Source of the DNA: Brachyspira hampsonii
Lineage (GTDB): Bacteria; Spirochaetota; Brachyspiria; Brachyspirales; Brachyspiraceae
Direction of reading: 5' to 3'
NCBI RefSeq assembly: GCF_002214805.1
Contig: NZ_CP019914.1
Location: forward strand, 1,922,001-1,986,000
DNA length: 64,000 nt
The notes beneath the pieces are model-generated. The model had not been told where the DNA came from, ran no database searches, and saw only the letters and a list, made by a program, of their open reading frames with translations. Positions 1 to 7,438 of this stretch are shown piece after piece. The translations under genes and the position numbers were made by a program. Numbering within the stretch: the first letter of the stretch is position 1; the number at the start of each line of letters is the position of its first letter.

Positions 1-478
1 CAAAAGCTAAATGAGCAAACCATCTAGATATTCCTATTTTTATTATACTTCCAATTAACCAAAGTACTATTCCTATAGGATTTCCCTGCAATGCCATATA
101 TGCTGCTATTGAGCCTAATACAGTGTTTATTGTAACTGTAAAAAAAGTATCTCCAACTCCTGCCAAAGGTCCCATTAATCCGGTTTTTATTGCCGGAATC
201 ATATCTTTACTTTTATATCCATTATTTGCTTCTATTGCTGTATCTGCCCCTAGAACAAATCCTCCTGTTACAACATTAGTATTAAAAAATTGAAGATGTA
301 ATTTCATCATTTCTTTAAGTTCGTTTTTATCTGTATATATTTTTTTCAGTATAGGATAGATAGTGCTGCAATAACCTAAACCTTGCATAGTTTCATAATT
401 CCAGCAGCTTTGAGCTCTTGTGATCCATCTGAAAAAGACTTTATCCATATCTTTTTTTGTAATATTATATTTATTCAT
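1..478 (-). CDS. PTS mannose/fructose/sorbose family EIID component (partial)
   Basis: The reverse strand reads from ATG at 478 off the left edge, so about 159 N-terminal residues are visible and the C-terminus is missing. The start MNKYNITKKD is followed by the family hallmarks FFRWITRAQ, CWNYETMQGLGY and TGLMGPLAGVGDTF. EIID is one of the two membrane subunits of mannose-family PTS permeases; with EIIC it forms the sugar channel and receives phosphate through EIIA/EIIB. The start overlaps the end of the EIIC gene by 8 bp, which indicates translational coupling. EIIA and EIIB are not seen in the window and may lie further downstream. The substrate cannot be read from the sequence. Confidence 0.93.
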   Translation of the reverse strand, partial: MNKYNITKKDMDKVFFRWITRAQSCWNYETMQGLGYCSTIYPILKKIYTDKNELKEMMKLHLQFFNTNVVTGGFVLGADTAIEANNGYKSKDMIPAIKTGLMGPLAGVGDTFFTVTINTVLGSIAAYMALQGNPIGIVLWLIGSIIKIGISRWFAHLAF

Positions 479-1262
479 CTTCATTATCCCCTTCATAATT
501 AGTTTCATATATTTTATTTTCATTCATTAAGAATTTATTGCTGTTCTGATAATTAATAATTGCAAATGCTATTCCTATAAGTGCTATTGAGAGCATAGGA
601 AGCTTTAAATATGCTGCTAATACAAATCCAAGAATAAGATAAGCTATAAAATTTTTAACAGGCAAATATTTTAATAATATAGCTATTCCAACAGCAGGCA
701 ATACTCCTCCTGCAGCTTTTAATCCATTTAAAAGCCATTGAGGAGAATACTGCAATATAGTATTTACAAAATCAACACCAAAATAAAGTGCCAAAAAAAC
801 AGGCAGCCCTCTTGAAATACCCCAATTTACCATTCCCAAATGATTATATAAATTAATTTTTTCATATTTCTCATCTTGTAAAGCTTTTTCTGCCTTTTTC
901 ATAATAAATACATTGGCAAATCTAGCTAAAATATCCAATTGTGTCATAAGAAGTCCTATAGGAACTCCCAATCCTATAGCAAACTGCATATCTTGTCCTG
1001 TTATTATTGCTAAAGGTGCCGCTATTAATGCAGCAGTTGAATAGTCAGGTATGCTTGCTCCTCCAAAACTTCCAACTCCTAAGATTAAAAGCTGGAGCGT
1101 AGCTCCTATAAGAAGACCTGTAGCCATATCCCCCATGACAATACCAGCAAAGCAGCCTGCCATCAATGGTTTACCCAATTCAAGTTTTAAATTTAAATTA
1201 TCATAAATAGTTAAAACTGAGTATAAAGTGAGAAGTATAATTTGCCATAAACTAATTTCCAC
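471..1262 (-). CDS. PTS mannose/fructose/sorbose family EIIC component
   Basis: This 263-residue, very hydrophobic protein matches the EIIC fold of mannose-type PTS permeases in length and in motifs: an N-terminal helix, GKPLMAGCFAGIVMGD (about 31-46), then LGVGSFGGASIPDYSTAAL (about 61-79). The charged C-terminal tail (NYEGDNEDE) is expected in the cytoplasm. With EIID it forms the membrane channel that couples sugar import to phosphorylation. It lies 36 bp after the inositol-monophosphatase-like gene and overlaps the next gene by 8 bp, so it is within the operon that starts at the RpiR regulator. The partner sugar-phosphate genes hint at a phosphorylated sugar, amino sugar or polyol substrate; that is inference. 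Confidence 0.93.
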   Translation of the reverse strand: MEISLWQIILLTLYSVLTIYDNLNLKLELGKPLMAGCFAGIVMGDMATGLLIGATLQLLILGVGSFGGASIPDYSTAALIAAPLAIITGQDMQFAIGLGVPIGLLMTQLDILARFANVFIMKKAEKALQDEKYEKINLYNHLGMVNWGISRGLPVFLALYFGVDFVNTILQYSPQWLLNGLKAAGGVLPAVGIAILLKYLPVKNFIAYLILGFVLAAYLKLPMLSIALIGIAFAIINYQNSNKFLMNENKIYETNYEGDNEDE

Positions 1263-1297
1263 AATATTCCCCCCTTTTTATAATGATTATTTTTTAT

Positions 1298-2074
1298 TTA
1301 TCTTTTTAATAAATTTTTTATATCAAGATATGTCTGATTAGTAGATATAATAAAGTCGCTTCTTTTGGCAAACAGCAATTCATTACCATTAAAATCTGAT
1401 ACATGTAAATTTAATTCTTTTGCTATTAATAATAAAGGAGCAAAATCCCAAGGTCCTAAATTTGGACATATAAAAGCACCAAAATGTCCTCTTGCCACTT
1501 TAAATCCGTCAAGTCCAGCACAACCTATATATCTCAAATCAAAACCATTATTAATAACTGTTTTTAATAATTCACTTTTCCACATTTTTCTAACATCAAT
1601 AGATATTAAAGCTTCTTCAAGTGCTATATTTTCAGGTTCTTTTATTCTTATATCATTTATGAAAACCCCTTCTCCATCTATAGCATGTATTAATTCATTT
1701 TTTTTAATATCAAATATATAGCCAAGTTTTGGAATTTTATTTTGAAAAAAAGCTATTAAAATACAATAATCTGTTTCTTGTTTTATGAAATTGGCTGTAG
1801 CATCAATAGGATCTATAATCCAAACATTTTCATTTTTTTCTAAATTGTTATCTTTTTTAAATGTTTCTTCTCCTAAAATATAGTGATCTTTAAAATTTTC
1901 ATTTAATTTACTAGATATAAAATCTTCTGTTTGTTTATCTATAATTGTTACTAAATCTCTTCTATTAGTCTTTGTATCAATATCATTTTTATTTAATTTT
2001 GATGATATAATTTTTTCTCTTATTTCTTTTAGTATCCCTATAACTATATTATGGCAGTATAATAAATCATTCAT
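1298..2074 (-). CDS. Inositol-monophosphatase family phosphatase
   Basis: About 258 residues when started at the ATG at 2074. A GGGAG ribosome site lies 9 nt upstream of it, whereas the alternative TTG at 2095 has none. Metal-site motifs of the Mg-dependent inositol monophosphatase/fructose-1,6-bisphosphatase-like family are present: GEETF (about 68-72), WIIDPIDATANF (about 85-96) and GPWDFAPL near 205. The usual DGTxNF is DATANF here. Family members remove phosphate from inositol phosphates, sugar phosphates or PAP. Next to a PTS permease and a sugar-phosphate isomerase-like gene, dephosphorylation of the imported sugar phosphate is plausible but not proven. The upstream gene ends only 23 bp away. 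Confidence 0.85.
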   Translation of the reverse strand: MNDLLYCHNIVIGILKEIREKIISSKLNKNDIDTKTNRRDLVTIIDKQTEDFISSKLNENFKDHYILGEETFKKDNNLEKNENVWIIDPIDATANFIKQETDYCILIAFFQNKIPKLGYIFDIKKNELIHAIDGEGVFINDIRIKEPENIALEEALISIDVRKMWKSELLKTVINNGFDLRYIGCAGLDGFKVARGHFGAFICPNLGPWDFAPLLLIAKELNLHVSDFNGNELLFAKRSDFIISTNQTYLDIKNLLKR

Positions 2075-2097
2075 ACAATTATTCTCCCTATACAATT

Positions 2098-3051
2098 TTA
2101 TATATAATCTAATGTATGATATCCATTGATAGCTATATTCTCAAAAGTTTTCCAAGTTTCAATTGCCATTTTTAAACCTAATTTTTTATCTTCTATAGGC
2201 CATCTAAAGAATTCAAAAGTTGCTGTTCCTTTATAACCTATTTCTCTTAAAGTATTAATTACAGAAACCCAATCTATATTTCCAAAACCAATAGGTAAAT
2301 GAGCATCTCTGTCTCCTAAATTATCGCTAAGATGTAATTCAAATAATTTATCTTTCATTAATCTTATTGTTTCAGATATATTTATACCATCATAATTTCC
2401 ATGTCCTACATCTAAACAAAAACCTACATTTTCCATATTAACCGTATTTACTAAATCTATTAAATCATCTATTTTGCTGTATATTCTTCCCTTAAAAATA
2501 TTTTCTACAGCTATTTTTATTCCATAAGTATTTGCAAACTCCCCGAAATATCTTATATTTTCAGCTACTTTTTCTTTTACTCGTTCAGATCCTAAAATTT
2601 CTACGGCTTTCTGATAATTAGGTAAATTCTTTGCAAAACCGCCTTCACCAAAAACTCCAGGATGCATCACTATACTTACAGGTTTTAGATTTCTTACTAA
2701 TTCTATATAATTTTTCATTTGTTCAATATTCTTACTATTTATTTTTTCATCTAAATCAAAAATTGAACCATTATAATGCAAAGAAGATAACTTTATATAT
2801 CTGTATTTATTTAAATGTCTTTCTATTGATTTAACTATTTCTTTTTCTCCGGAAAAATCCGTATAAATATTCGAATGAGTCCATGTATTAAACCAGTTAA
2901 TATCTAATTCTCTAAGCATATCAAAACTTTCAGAAATTTTTGTTTCAGAAAAAATTTGATCTTCATCTTTAATTGAGTTATTATTTTTTGCATTTTCATC
3001 TTTATATTCTTTAAAATACAGATGAGCCGATATATCAAAACATTTTTTCAT
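2098..3051 (-). CDS. Sugar phosphate isomerase/epimerase (xylose-isomerase-like TIM barrel)
   Basis: The 317 residues fit the AP-endonuclease-2/xylose-isomerase-like TIM barrel (PF01261). Likely metal ligands lie at the ends of successive strands: the Glu of IAVENIF (about 182), the Asp and His of CLDVGHGN (about 214-217), the His of LHLSD (about 240) and the Glu of TFEFF near 284. MHPGVFGEG is the typical early loop. The family interconverts ketoses or epimerises sugars using a divalent metal. It lies 15 bp after the RpiR regulator and before the phosphatase gene, so it is probably a catabolic step for the sugar imported by the PTS. No precise substrate can be assigned. Confidence 0.85.
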   Translation of the reverse strand: MKKCFDISAHLYFKEYKDENAKNNNSIKDEDQIFSETKISESFDMLRELDINWFNTWTHSNIYTDFSGEKEIVKSIERHLNKYRYIKLSSLHYNGSIFDLDEKINSKNIEQMKNYIELVRNLKPVSIVMHPGVFGEGGFAKNLPNYQKAVEILGSERVKEKVAENIRYFGEFANTYGIKIAVENIFKGRIYSKIDDLIDLVNTVNMENVGFCLDVGHGNYDGINISETIRLMKDKLFELHLSDNLGDRDAHLPIGFGNIDWVSVINTLREIGYKGTATFEFFRWPIEDKKLGLKMAIETWKTFENIAINGYHTLDYI

Positions 3052-3066
3052 TTTTTATTCCTCAAA

Positions 3067-3921
3067 TTATAATTTATCTTCATTAGTAAATAATGACATG
3101 TTTCTTACTAATTCAAGTCTTTTATTTATGTCTTTTTTTATTGTACCCAAAAACAAAATATCAACGATAGAAAAAAATACGATTCTTGAACTCATAGCTG
3201 ATGTTCTTAAATCTGTTTCATTTGAAATTATTTCTATAACTATATCTGCTATTTCGCTTTGGGGACTTGATATGTTTTTTGTTATCAAAGCAACTTTGGC
3301 ATCATTTTCTTTTGCTGTTTTTAATATGTTTAAAATTTTCTTAGTTTTTCCGCTGTAGGAAAATACTATAAATAGATCATTAGGTTTTGCTGAAAATGCT
3401 GCTGCCTGAATAGAATCTGTATCTTGATACCAAATTGCTGTTATACCTATTTTCATGAGTTTACTTGATAAATCAAATGCTGGTAATGAAGATGCACCTA
3501 AGCCTGCTAAAAATATTCTGTTAGATGAATCTATTGCATCTATACATTCTTTTACAGATTCAAGTTTTAACTGATCCAAAGTTCTACTTAAAGATGTAAT
3601 GGATTCTGATATTATTGCTCTTGAAACTTTTTCTAATGAATCTGTTAAAGAAATATTATCATGATTTAGTGCTCTTTCCTGATTATTTATAATATCATAT
3701 TCCTTAATTAGTAAAATCTTAAATTCTGTAAAACCAACTCCACATGTTTTTTTTATAAATTTCATTATTGCTGATTGGCTTACTCCTAATTCTTTTGCTA
3801 AATCAAAAGAACTATAACTTATTATGTTCTCTTTTAATTTTAAAATATATTCAGATATTAATTTTTCTGTTTTTGTATATGATAATTCTTTTTTGGATAT
3901 TTCAGATAGTATACTGTTCAT
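3067..3921 (-). CDS. RpiR/MurR family transcriptional regulator
   Basis: The 284 residues comprise an N-terminal RpiR-type helix-turn-helix (about 1-77, including FDLAKELGVSQSAIMKFIKK) and a C-terminal SIS sugar-phosphate-binding domain (about 125-260, including IFLAGLGASSLPAFDLSSKL and LFIVFSYSGKTKKILNILK). Such proteins sense a phosphorylated sugar through the SIS fold and control the adjacent uptake and catabolic operon. It is the first gene of the minus-strand operon ending in PTS EIIC/EIID. AAGGAA precedes the ATG, and a 15-bp palindrome at 3932-3946 immediately upstream is the natural candidate operator for autoregulation. Repressor or activator action cannot be told from sequence. Confidence 0.92.
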   Translation of the reverse strand: MNSILSEISKKELSYTKTEKLISEYILKLKENIISYSSFDLAKELGVSQSAIMKFIKKTCGVGFTEFKILLIKEYDIINNQERALNHDNISLTDSLEKVSRAIISESITSLSRTLDQLKLESVKECIDAIDSSNRIFLAGLGASSLPAFDLSSKLMKIGITAIWYQDTDSIQAAAFSAKPNDLFIVFSYSGKTKKILNILKTAKENDAKVALITKNISSPQSEIADIVIEIISNETDLRTSAMSSRIVFFSIVDILFLGTIKKDINKRLELVRNMSLFTNEDKL

Positions 3922-3931
3922 AAAATTCCTT

Positions 3932-3977
3932 ATACTTAATAAGTATTTTTATACTTAATTTTAGACTTTTTAAGTAC
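3932..3977. promoter_or_regulatory. Candidate RpiR operator: palindrome plus second inverted half-site pair
   Basis: ATACTTAATAAGTAT at 3932-3946 is a 7-bp inverted repeat around one central base. A second pair follows: TACTTAA at 3952-3958 and TTAAGTA at 3970-3976, with the same half-site. Both lie just upstream of the ribosome site of the regulator gene, where an autoregulated operon would have its operators. The symmetry is seen directly; binding is inference. Confidence 0.6.
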
Positions 3978-4030
3978 ATATTTATTATAGTAAATTATGA
4001 TTTTAAAGTCAACATATTTATGATTTTTTT

Positions 4031-4070
4031 ATAAAAAAATAGGTATTCCTTTTATTTTGGAATACCTATA
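4031..4070 (-). terminator. Intrinsic terminator of the tcyP-like gene
   Basis: An 11-bp stem (4039-4049 with 4059-4069) and a 9-nt loop are followed, on the minus strand, by a run of U from 4038 down to 4033. It lies just past the stop codon of the symporter gene and separates it from the sugar operon. Confidence 0.85.
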
Positions 4071-4089
4071 ATATTATATCTTTAATTAA

Positions 4090-5493
4090 TTACATAGCTT
4101 CTGCTTCATTAGAACCGGTATTATCATTAGAATTGAATTTATCCATATCCACTTCTTTACAAATTTTTCCTGTAACGGCAGCAGTAACCATACCATCATT
4201 AACATTAAGCATAGTTCTGCCCATATCAATAAGAGGCTCTATTCCTAAAAGTATAGCCACAAGTCCTACAGGAAAACCTAAAGCAGAAAGCGTAATCAAA
4301 GCAGCATTTGTAGCCCCTCCTCCAACTCCGGCAATACCAAAACTTCCTATAGCAATTATAACAACAGCTTTTATCAAGAAAGCAGGCTCAAGAGGATTAA
4401 TACCTAAAGTAGGAGCTATCATAGCAGCAACCATTGCAGGATAAATACCAGCACATCCATTTTGCCCTATAGTTACAGCAAGCGAAGCTGATAAATTAGA
4501 AACTCCTTCAGATATTCCCATCTTATCTTTTAAAGTAGAAACAGTTAAAGGTAAAGTACCAGCACTTGTTCTTGATGAAAAAGCAAATGTTAAAACTGTA
4601 AAAGCCTTAGTATAATATTTGAAAGGATTATATCCAAATATAATAAGTATTATACTATGAACTATAAGCATGATAATTATAGCTATATAAGATGCTAGAA
4701 GGAATTGTCCTAACTGAGCAAATGCATTCAAATCACTAGTAGCCATAAATTTAGCCATAAGAGCAAGCACGCCATAAGGAGTTAATTTCATAACGAATGC
4801 TACTATTTTCATCACAACATCATGCAAAGCCTGCATAATATTCAAGAAAAACTCAAAAATTTCAGGTTTTTTCTTTCTAAGTCCTAAAGCAGAAGAACCT
4901 ACTAAAGCTGCAAAAAATACAACTGAAAGTGTAGGAGAGCCTCCCATACCAGCTAATGCTGCAAATGGATTTGTAGGTATAATATCTAATAATTGCTGCG
5001 GAACTGGTCTTGAAGAAAACTGCTCTAATTTACCTTCATAGTTAGAAGCACCCTGAGAAATATCTCCTACTATAGATTGAAGTTTTGAAGCATCTAAACC
5101 AAATCCCTTAGCTGTTAAAAATCCTACTAAAGCTGATATTGCTGTTGTTATCATTAGTACTGCTATGATTATCATAGTCATTTTACCTAAATTATTGCTG
5201 TTTCCTTTTATATTAAGTAAAGCCATAGTTATAGAAACAAAAATTAAAGGCATAACTAACATTTGAAGCAGTCTTACATAACCATTACCAACTACATTAT
5301 ACCAAACAATACTTTGATTTACTATTTCCATATTTGAGGAATAAATTGTTCTAAGTATAAATCCCAAAGCCAACCCTAAAACTAAAGCAGTTAATACTCT
5401 GATTGTGAAATTCAGATGTTTTTTCTGCATAAAATACAATAAGCCTATTAAAGCTAATAGTATTATAATGTTAATTACAACATAAAGTCCCAT
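4090..5493 (-). CDS. tcyP: Cation:dicarboxylate/amino-acid symporter family, L-cystine uptake protein TcyP-like
   Basis: The 467-residue multi-pass protein belongs to the glutamate/dicarboxylate symporter (DAACS) family. It resembles Bacillus TcyP closely along its length: MQKKHLNFTIRVLTALVLG near the start, GYVRLLQMLVMPLIFVSI, the re-entrant-loop region FSSRTSAGTLPLTV, GISEGVSNLSASL, TIGQNGCAGIYPAMVA, GVGGGATNAAL and LGIEPLIDMGRTMLNV near the end. TcyP-type proteins import L-cystine driven by a cation gradient, which suits an anaerobe that needs sulfur amino acids. The gene stands alone: its own terminator lies downstream and an A-B repeat upstream. The family is certain; the cystine substrate follows from resemblance only. 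Confidence 0.88.
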   Translation of the reverse strand: MGLYVVINIIILLALIGLLYFMQKKHLNFTIRVLTALVLGLALGFILRTIYSSNMEIVNQSIVWYNVVGNGYVRLLQMLVMPLIFVSITMALLNIKGNSNNLGKMTMIIIAVLMITTAISALVGFLTAKGFGLDASKLQSIVGDISQGASNYEGKLEQFSSRPVPQQLLDIIPTNPFAALAGMGGSPTLSVVFFAALVGSSALGLRKKKPEIFEFFLNIMQALHDVVMKIVAFVMKLTPYGVLALMAKFMATSDLNAFAQLGQFLLASYIAIIIMLIVHSIILIIFGYNPFKYYTKAFTVLTFAFSSRTSAGTLPLTVSTLKDKMGISEGVSNLSASLAVTIGQNGCAGIYPAMVAAMIAPTLGINPLEPAFLIKAVVIIAIGSFGIAGVGGGATNAALITLSALGFPVGLVAILLGIEPLIDMGRTMLNVNDGMVTAAVTGKICKEVDMDKFNSNDNTGSNEAEAM

Positions 5494-5574
5494 ATATAAT
5501 TACTTCCTTTTAATATTTTAATGCCTTATAATATAATACAGTTTTGAAAAAATTGATAGTCTTGTAATCAAGCC

Positions 5575-5785
5575 TCCTTAACGCACGGTGAACTTATTTT
5601 TTTAATATAAAAAAATTAAGATTTTTAATTATCATAAGTTTTAAGTATTATTCTGCGTGCGGTATATACTCCAAAAATTTAAATAAATCTTGGGTGGGCA
5701 TCCAGAATAATAGGTTAAAACTAAAAAGAAAAATAATTAAAAAATGACAGAATAAATTAAAAGCCTAAAGGGCGGGCAAATGTAA
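5575..5785. repeat. Modular GC-island repeat, arrangement A-B
   Basis: This element fills most of the 377-bp gap between tcyP and pepT. Module A has CGCACG at 5582 and CGTGCG at 5656 (74 bp apart). Module B has GGGTGGG at 5692 and GGGCGGG at 5770 (78 bp apart). The A-to-B step is 36 bp. A weaker CCCGCTC island follows at about 5810. The DNA between islands is almost only A and T. No open frame of interest was found. Confidence 0.85.
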
Positions 5786-5870
5786 ATAAAGTTTAAAACT
5801 TAATACATACCCGCTCAATTTATTATTTTTTTAATCAAATAATATACAAAGTTTTTATTATATTTTGAAT

Positions 5871-7097
5871 TTAATTAGAATATATGCTTATTATTTTTAA
5901 TATTACCTCTGTCATTTTTTCTAAAGACTGAATAGGGATATATTCAAATCTGCTGTGAAAATTTTCTCCTCCAGCTGATAAATTTGGACAAGGCAATCCT
6001 CTAAAAGACAATCTAGCCCCATCAGTACCGCCTCTAATAGGTCTAATCTTATCATTTATACCGCATTCATTAAAAGCCTTTTTTGCATTATCTATTAAAT
6101 GCATGTGAGGAAGTATTTTTTCTTTCATATTTAAGTAGCTATCTTTTATATTATAAATAAATGTATTGTCTCCGTATTTTTTATTTAGAAAACCGCAAAT
6201 ATCTTTTATGAATTCTTTTTTATGATTGAACTTCTCTAAATCATGATCTCTTATAATATATTCAAGTTCTGCTTTTTCTTCAGTACCTTCTATATATGAT
6301 AAATGATAAAAACCTTCATACTTTTCTGTATACTGAGGTTTTTGTTCTGCTGGAAGCATAGAATTAAATTCCATTGCAAATAGAATAGCATTTTTCATTT
6401 TATTTTTAGAATATCCAGGATGAACATTTACTCTATTAACTGTTATTTTACAAGAAGCAGCATTAAAATTCTCATACTCTATTTCTCCAATCTCTCCTCC
6501 ATCTATAGTATAGGCAAAATCTGCATTAAACTTTTCAATATCAAAATATTCTATACCTTCTCCTATTTCCTCATCCGGAGTGAAAGCTATTTTTATTTCT
6601 CCATGCTCTATATTTTTATCATTCATTAAAATTTCAGCCGCAGTCATAATTTCTGCAATACCGGCTTTGTCGTCAGCACCTAAAAGAGTAGTTCCATCTG
6701 TTACTATTAAATCATTACCTATATATTTATTTAAATTATCAAATTCTATTCTACTTAAAACTATATTTTTTTCTTTGTTTAAAACGATATCTTTACCATC
6801 ATAATTTTTGATAATGTTAGTTTTTATATTTTCTCCAATGGCATCTTCATTGGTATCTAAATGAGCAATGAATCCTAATTTAGGCTTATCCTCTTTTCCT
6901 TTGGATGCAGGTATTGAAGCATATACAAAAGATTTGTCATCAAGATAAACGCTATCAATACCAATTCTTTTTAATTCATTAACTAAATATTCAGCAAATA
7001 CTCTTTGTCCTTCTGTACTTGGAGTTTGATTTTCATTTCTGCTGTTTGAAGTAGTATTAAAAGATGTGTATTTTATAAATCTCTCATAAGTTTTCAT
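5871..7097 (-). CDS. pepT: Peptidase T (tripeptide aminopeptidase)
   Basis: The 408 residues have the length and motifs of M20B peptidase T, a cytoplasmic di-zinc enzyme that releases the N-terminal residue of tripeptides. The metal ligands can be placed: His79 and Asp81 in AHLDTNED, Asp142 in LLGADDKAG, Glu176/Glu177 in TPDEEIGEG (catalytic base and ligand), Asp199 in TIDGGEIGE, and the His of GGENFHSRFE near the end. RPIRGGTDGARLSFRGLPCP is the usual substrate-loop segment. It appears monocistronic, flanked on both sides by modular repeats. Its role would be to finish degradation of imported peptides in an amino-acid-using anaerobe. Confidence 0.95.
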   Translation of the reverse strand: MKTYERFIKYTSFNTTSNSRNENQTPSTEGQRVFAEYLVNELKRIGIDSVYLDDKSFVYASIPASKGKEDKPKLGFIAHLDTNEDAIGENIKTNIIKNYDGKDIVLNKEKNIVLSRIEFDNLNKYIGNDLIVTDGTTLLGADDKAGIAEIMTAAEILMNDKNIEHGEIKIAFTPDEEIGEGIEYFDIEKFNADFAYTIDGGEIGEIEYENFNAASCKITVNRVNVHPGYSKNKMKNAILFAMEFNSMLPAEQKPQYTEKYEGFYHLSYIEGTEEKAELEYIIRDHDLEKFNHKKEFIKDICGFLNKKYGDNTFIYNIKDSYLNMKEKILPHMHLIDNAKKAFNECGINDKIRPIRGGTDGARLSFRGLPCPNLSAGGENFHSRFEYIPIQSLEKMTEVILKIISIYSN

Positions 7098-7177
7098 ATA
7101 ATATTCCTTAAAAATAATACCTATATGTTAACAAAATTATTTAATAATTCAATACATAATTTTTGACTTTATTTATA

Positions 7178-7358
7178 TACCCCGCCCTTTAAAATTTTTT
7201 ATTTAATTTACACATTTTAACATTAATTAAATTTATTGTTTTATTAGAAATTTAGCCCCCGCCCAAGTGTTATTTAAATTAAATCTTATTATATTTTATG
7301 GTTGAAATTATATTTTTACTTAATATACATTTATAATATTATTCTGCGTGCAGTGTAT
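7178..7358. repeat. Modular GC-island repeat, inverted B plus remnant of A
   Basis: CCCGCCC islands at 7181 and 7258 (77 bp apart) form a B module in reverse orientation. Only the 3' end of an A module (TTCTGCGTGCAG at 7343-7354) remains, and the matching CGCACG end is missing. The element lies between pepT and the oxidoreductase terminator. Confidence 0.75.
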
Positions 7359-7370
7359 TATTTAAAAAAA

Positions 7371-7412
7371 TAAAAAAATAACGGCTGCTAATACTATTAA
7401 CAACCGTTATCT
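7371..7412 (-). terminator. Intrinsic terminator of the oxidoreductase operon
   Basis: ATAACGGCTG at 7378-7387 pairs with CAACCGTTAT at 7401-7410 (one wobble pair). On the minus strand the stem is followed by U-rich sequence. It lies 28 bp past the stop of the alpha-beta subunit gene. Confidence 0.85.
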
Positions 7413-7438
7413 TTATTCTATTTTTTAAGCTCTAACTA

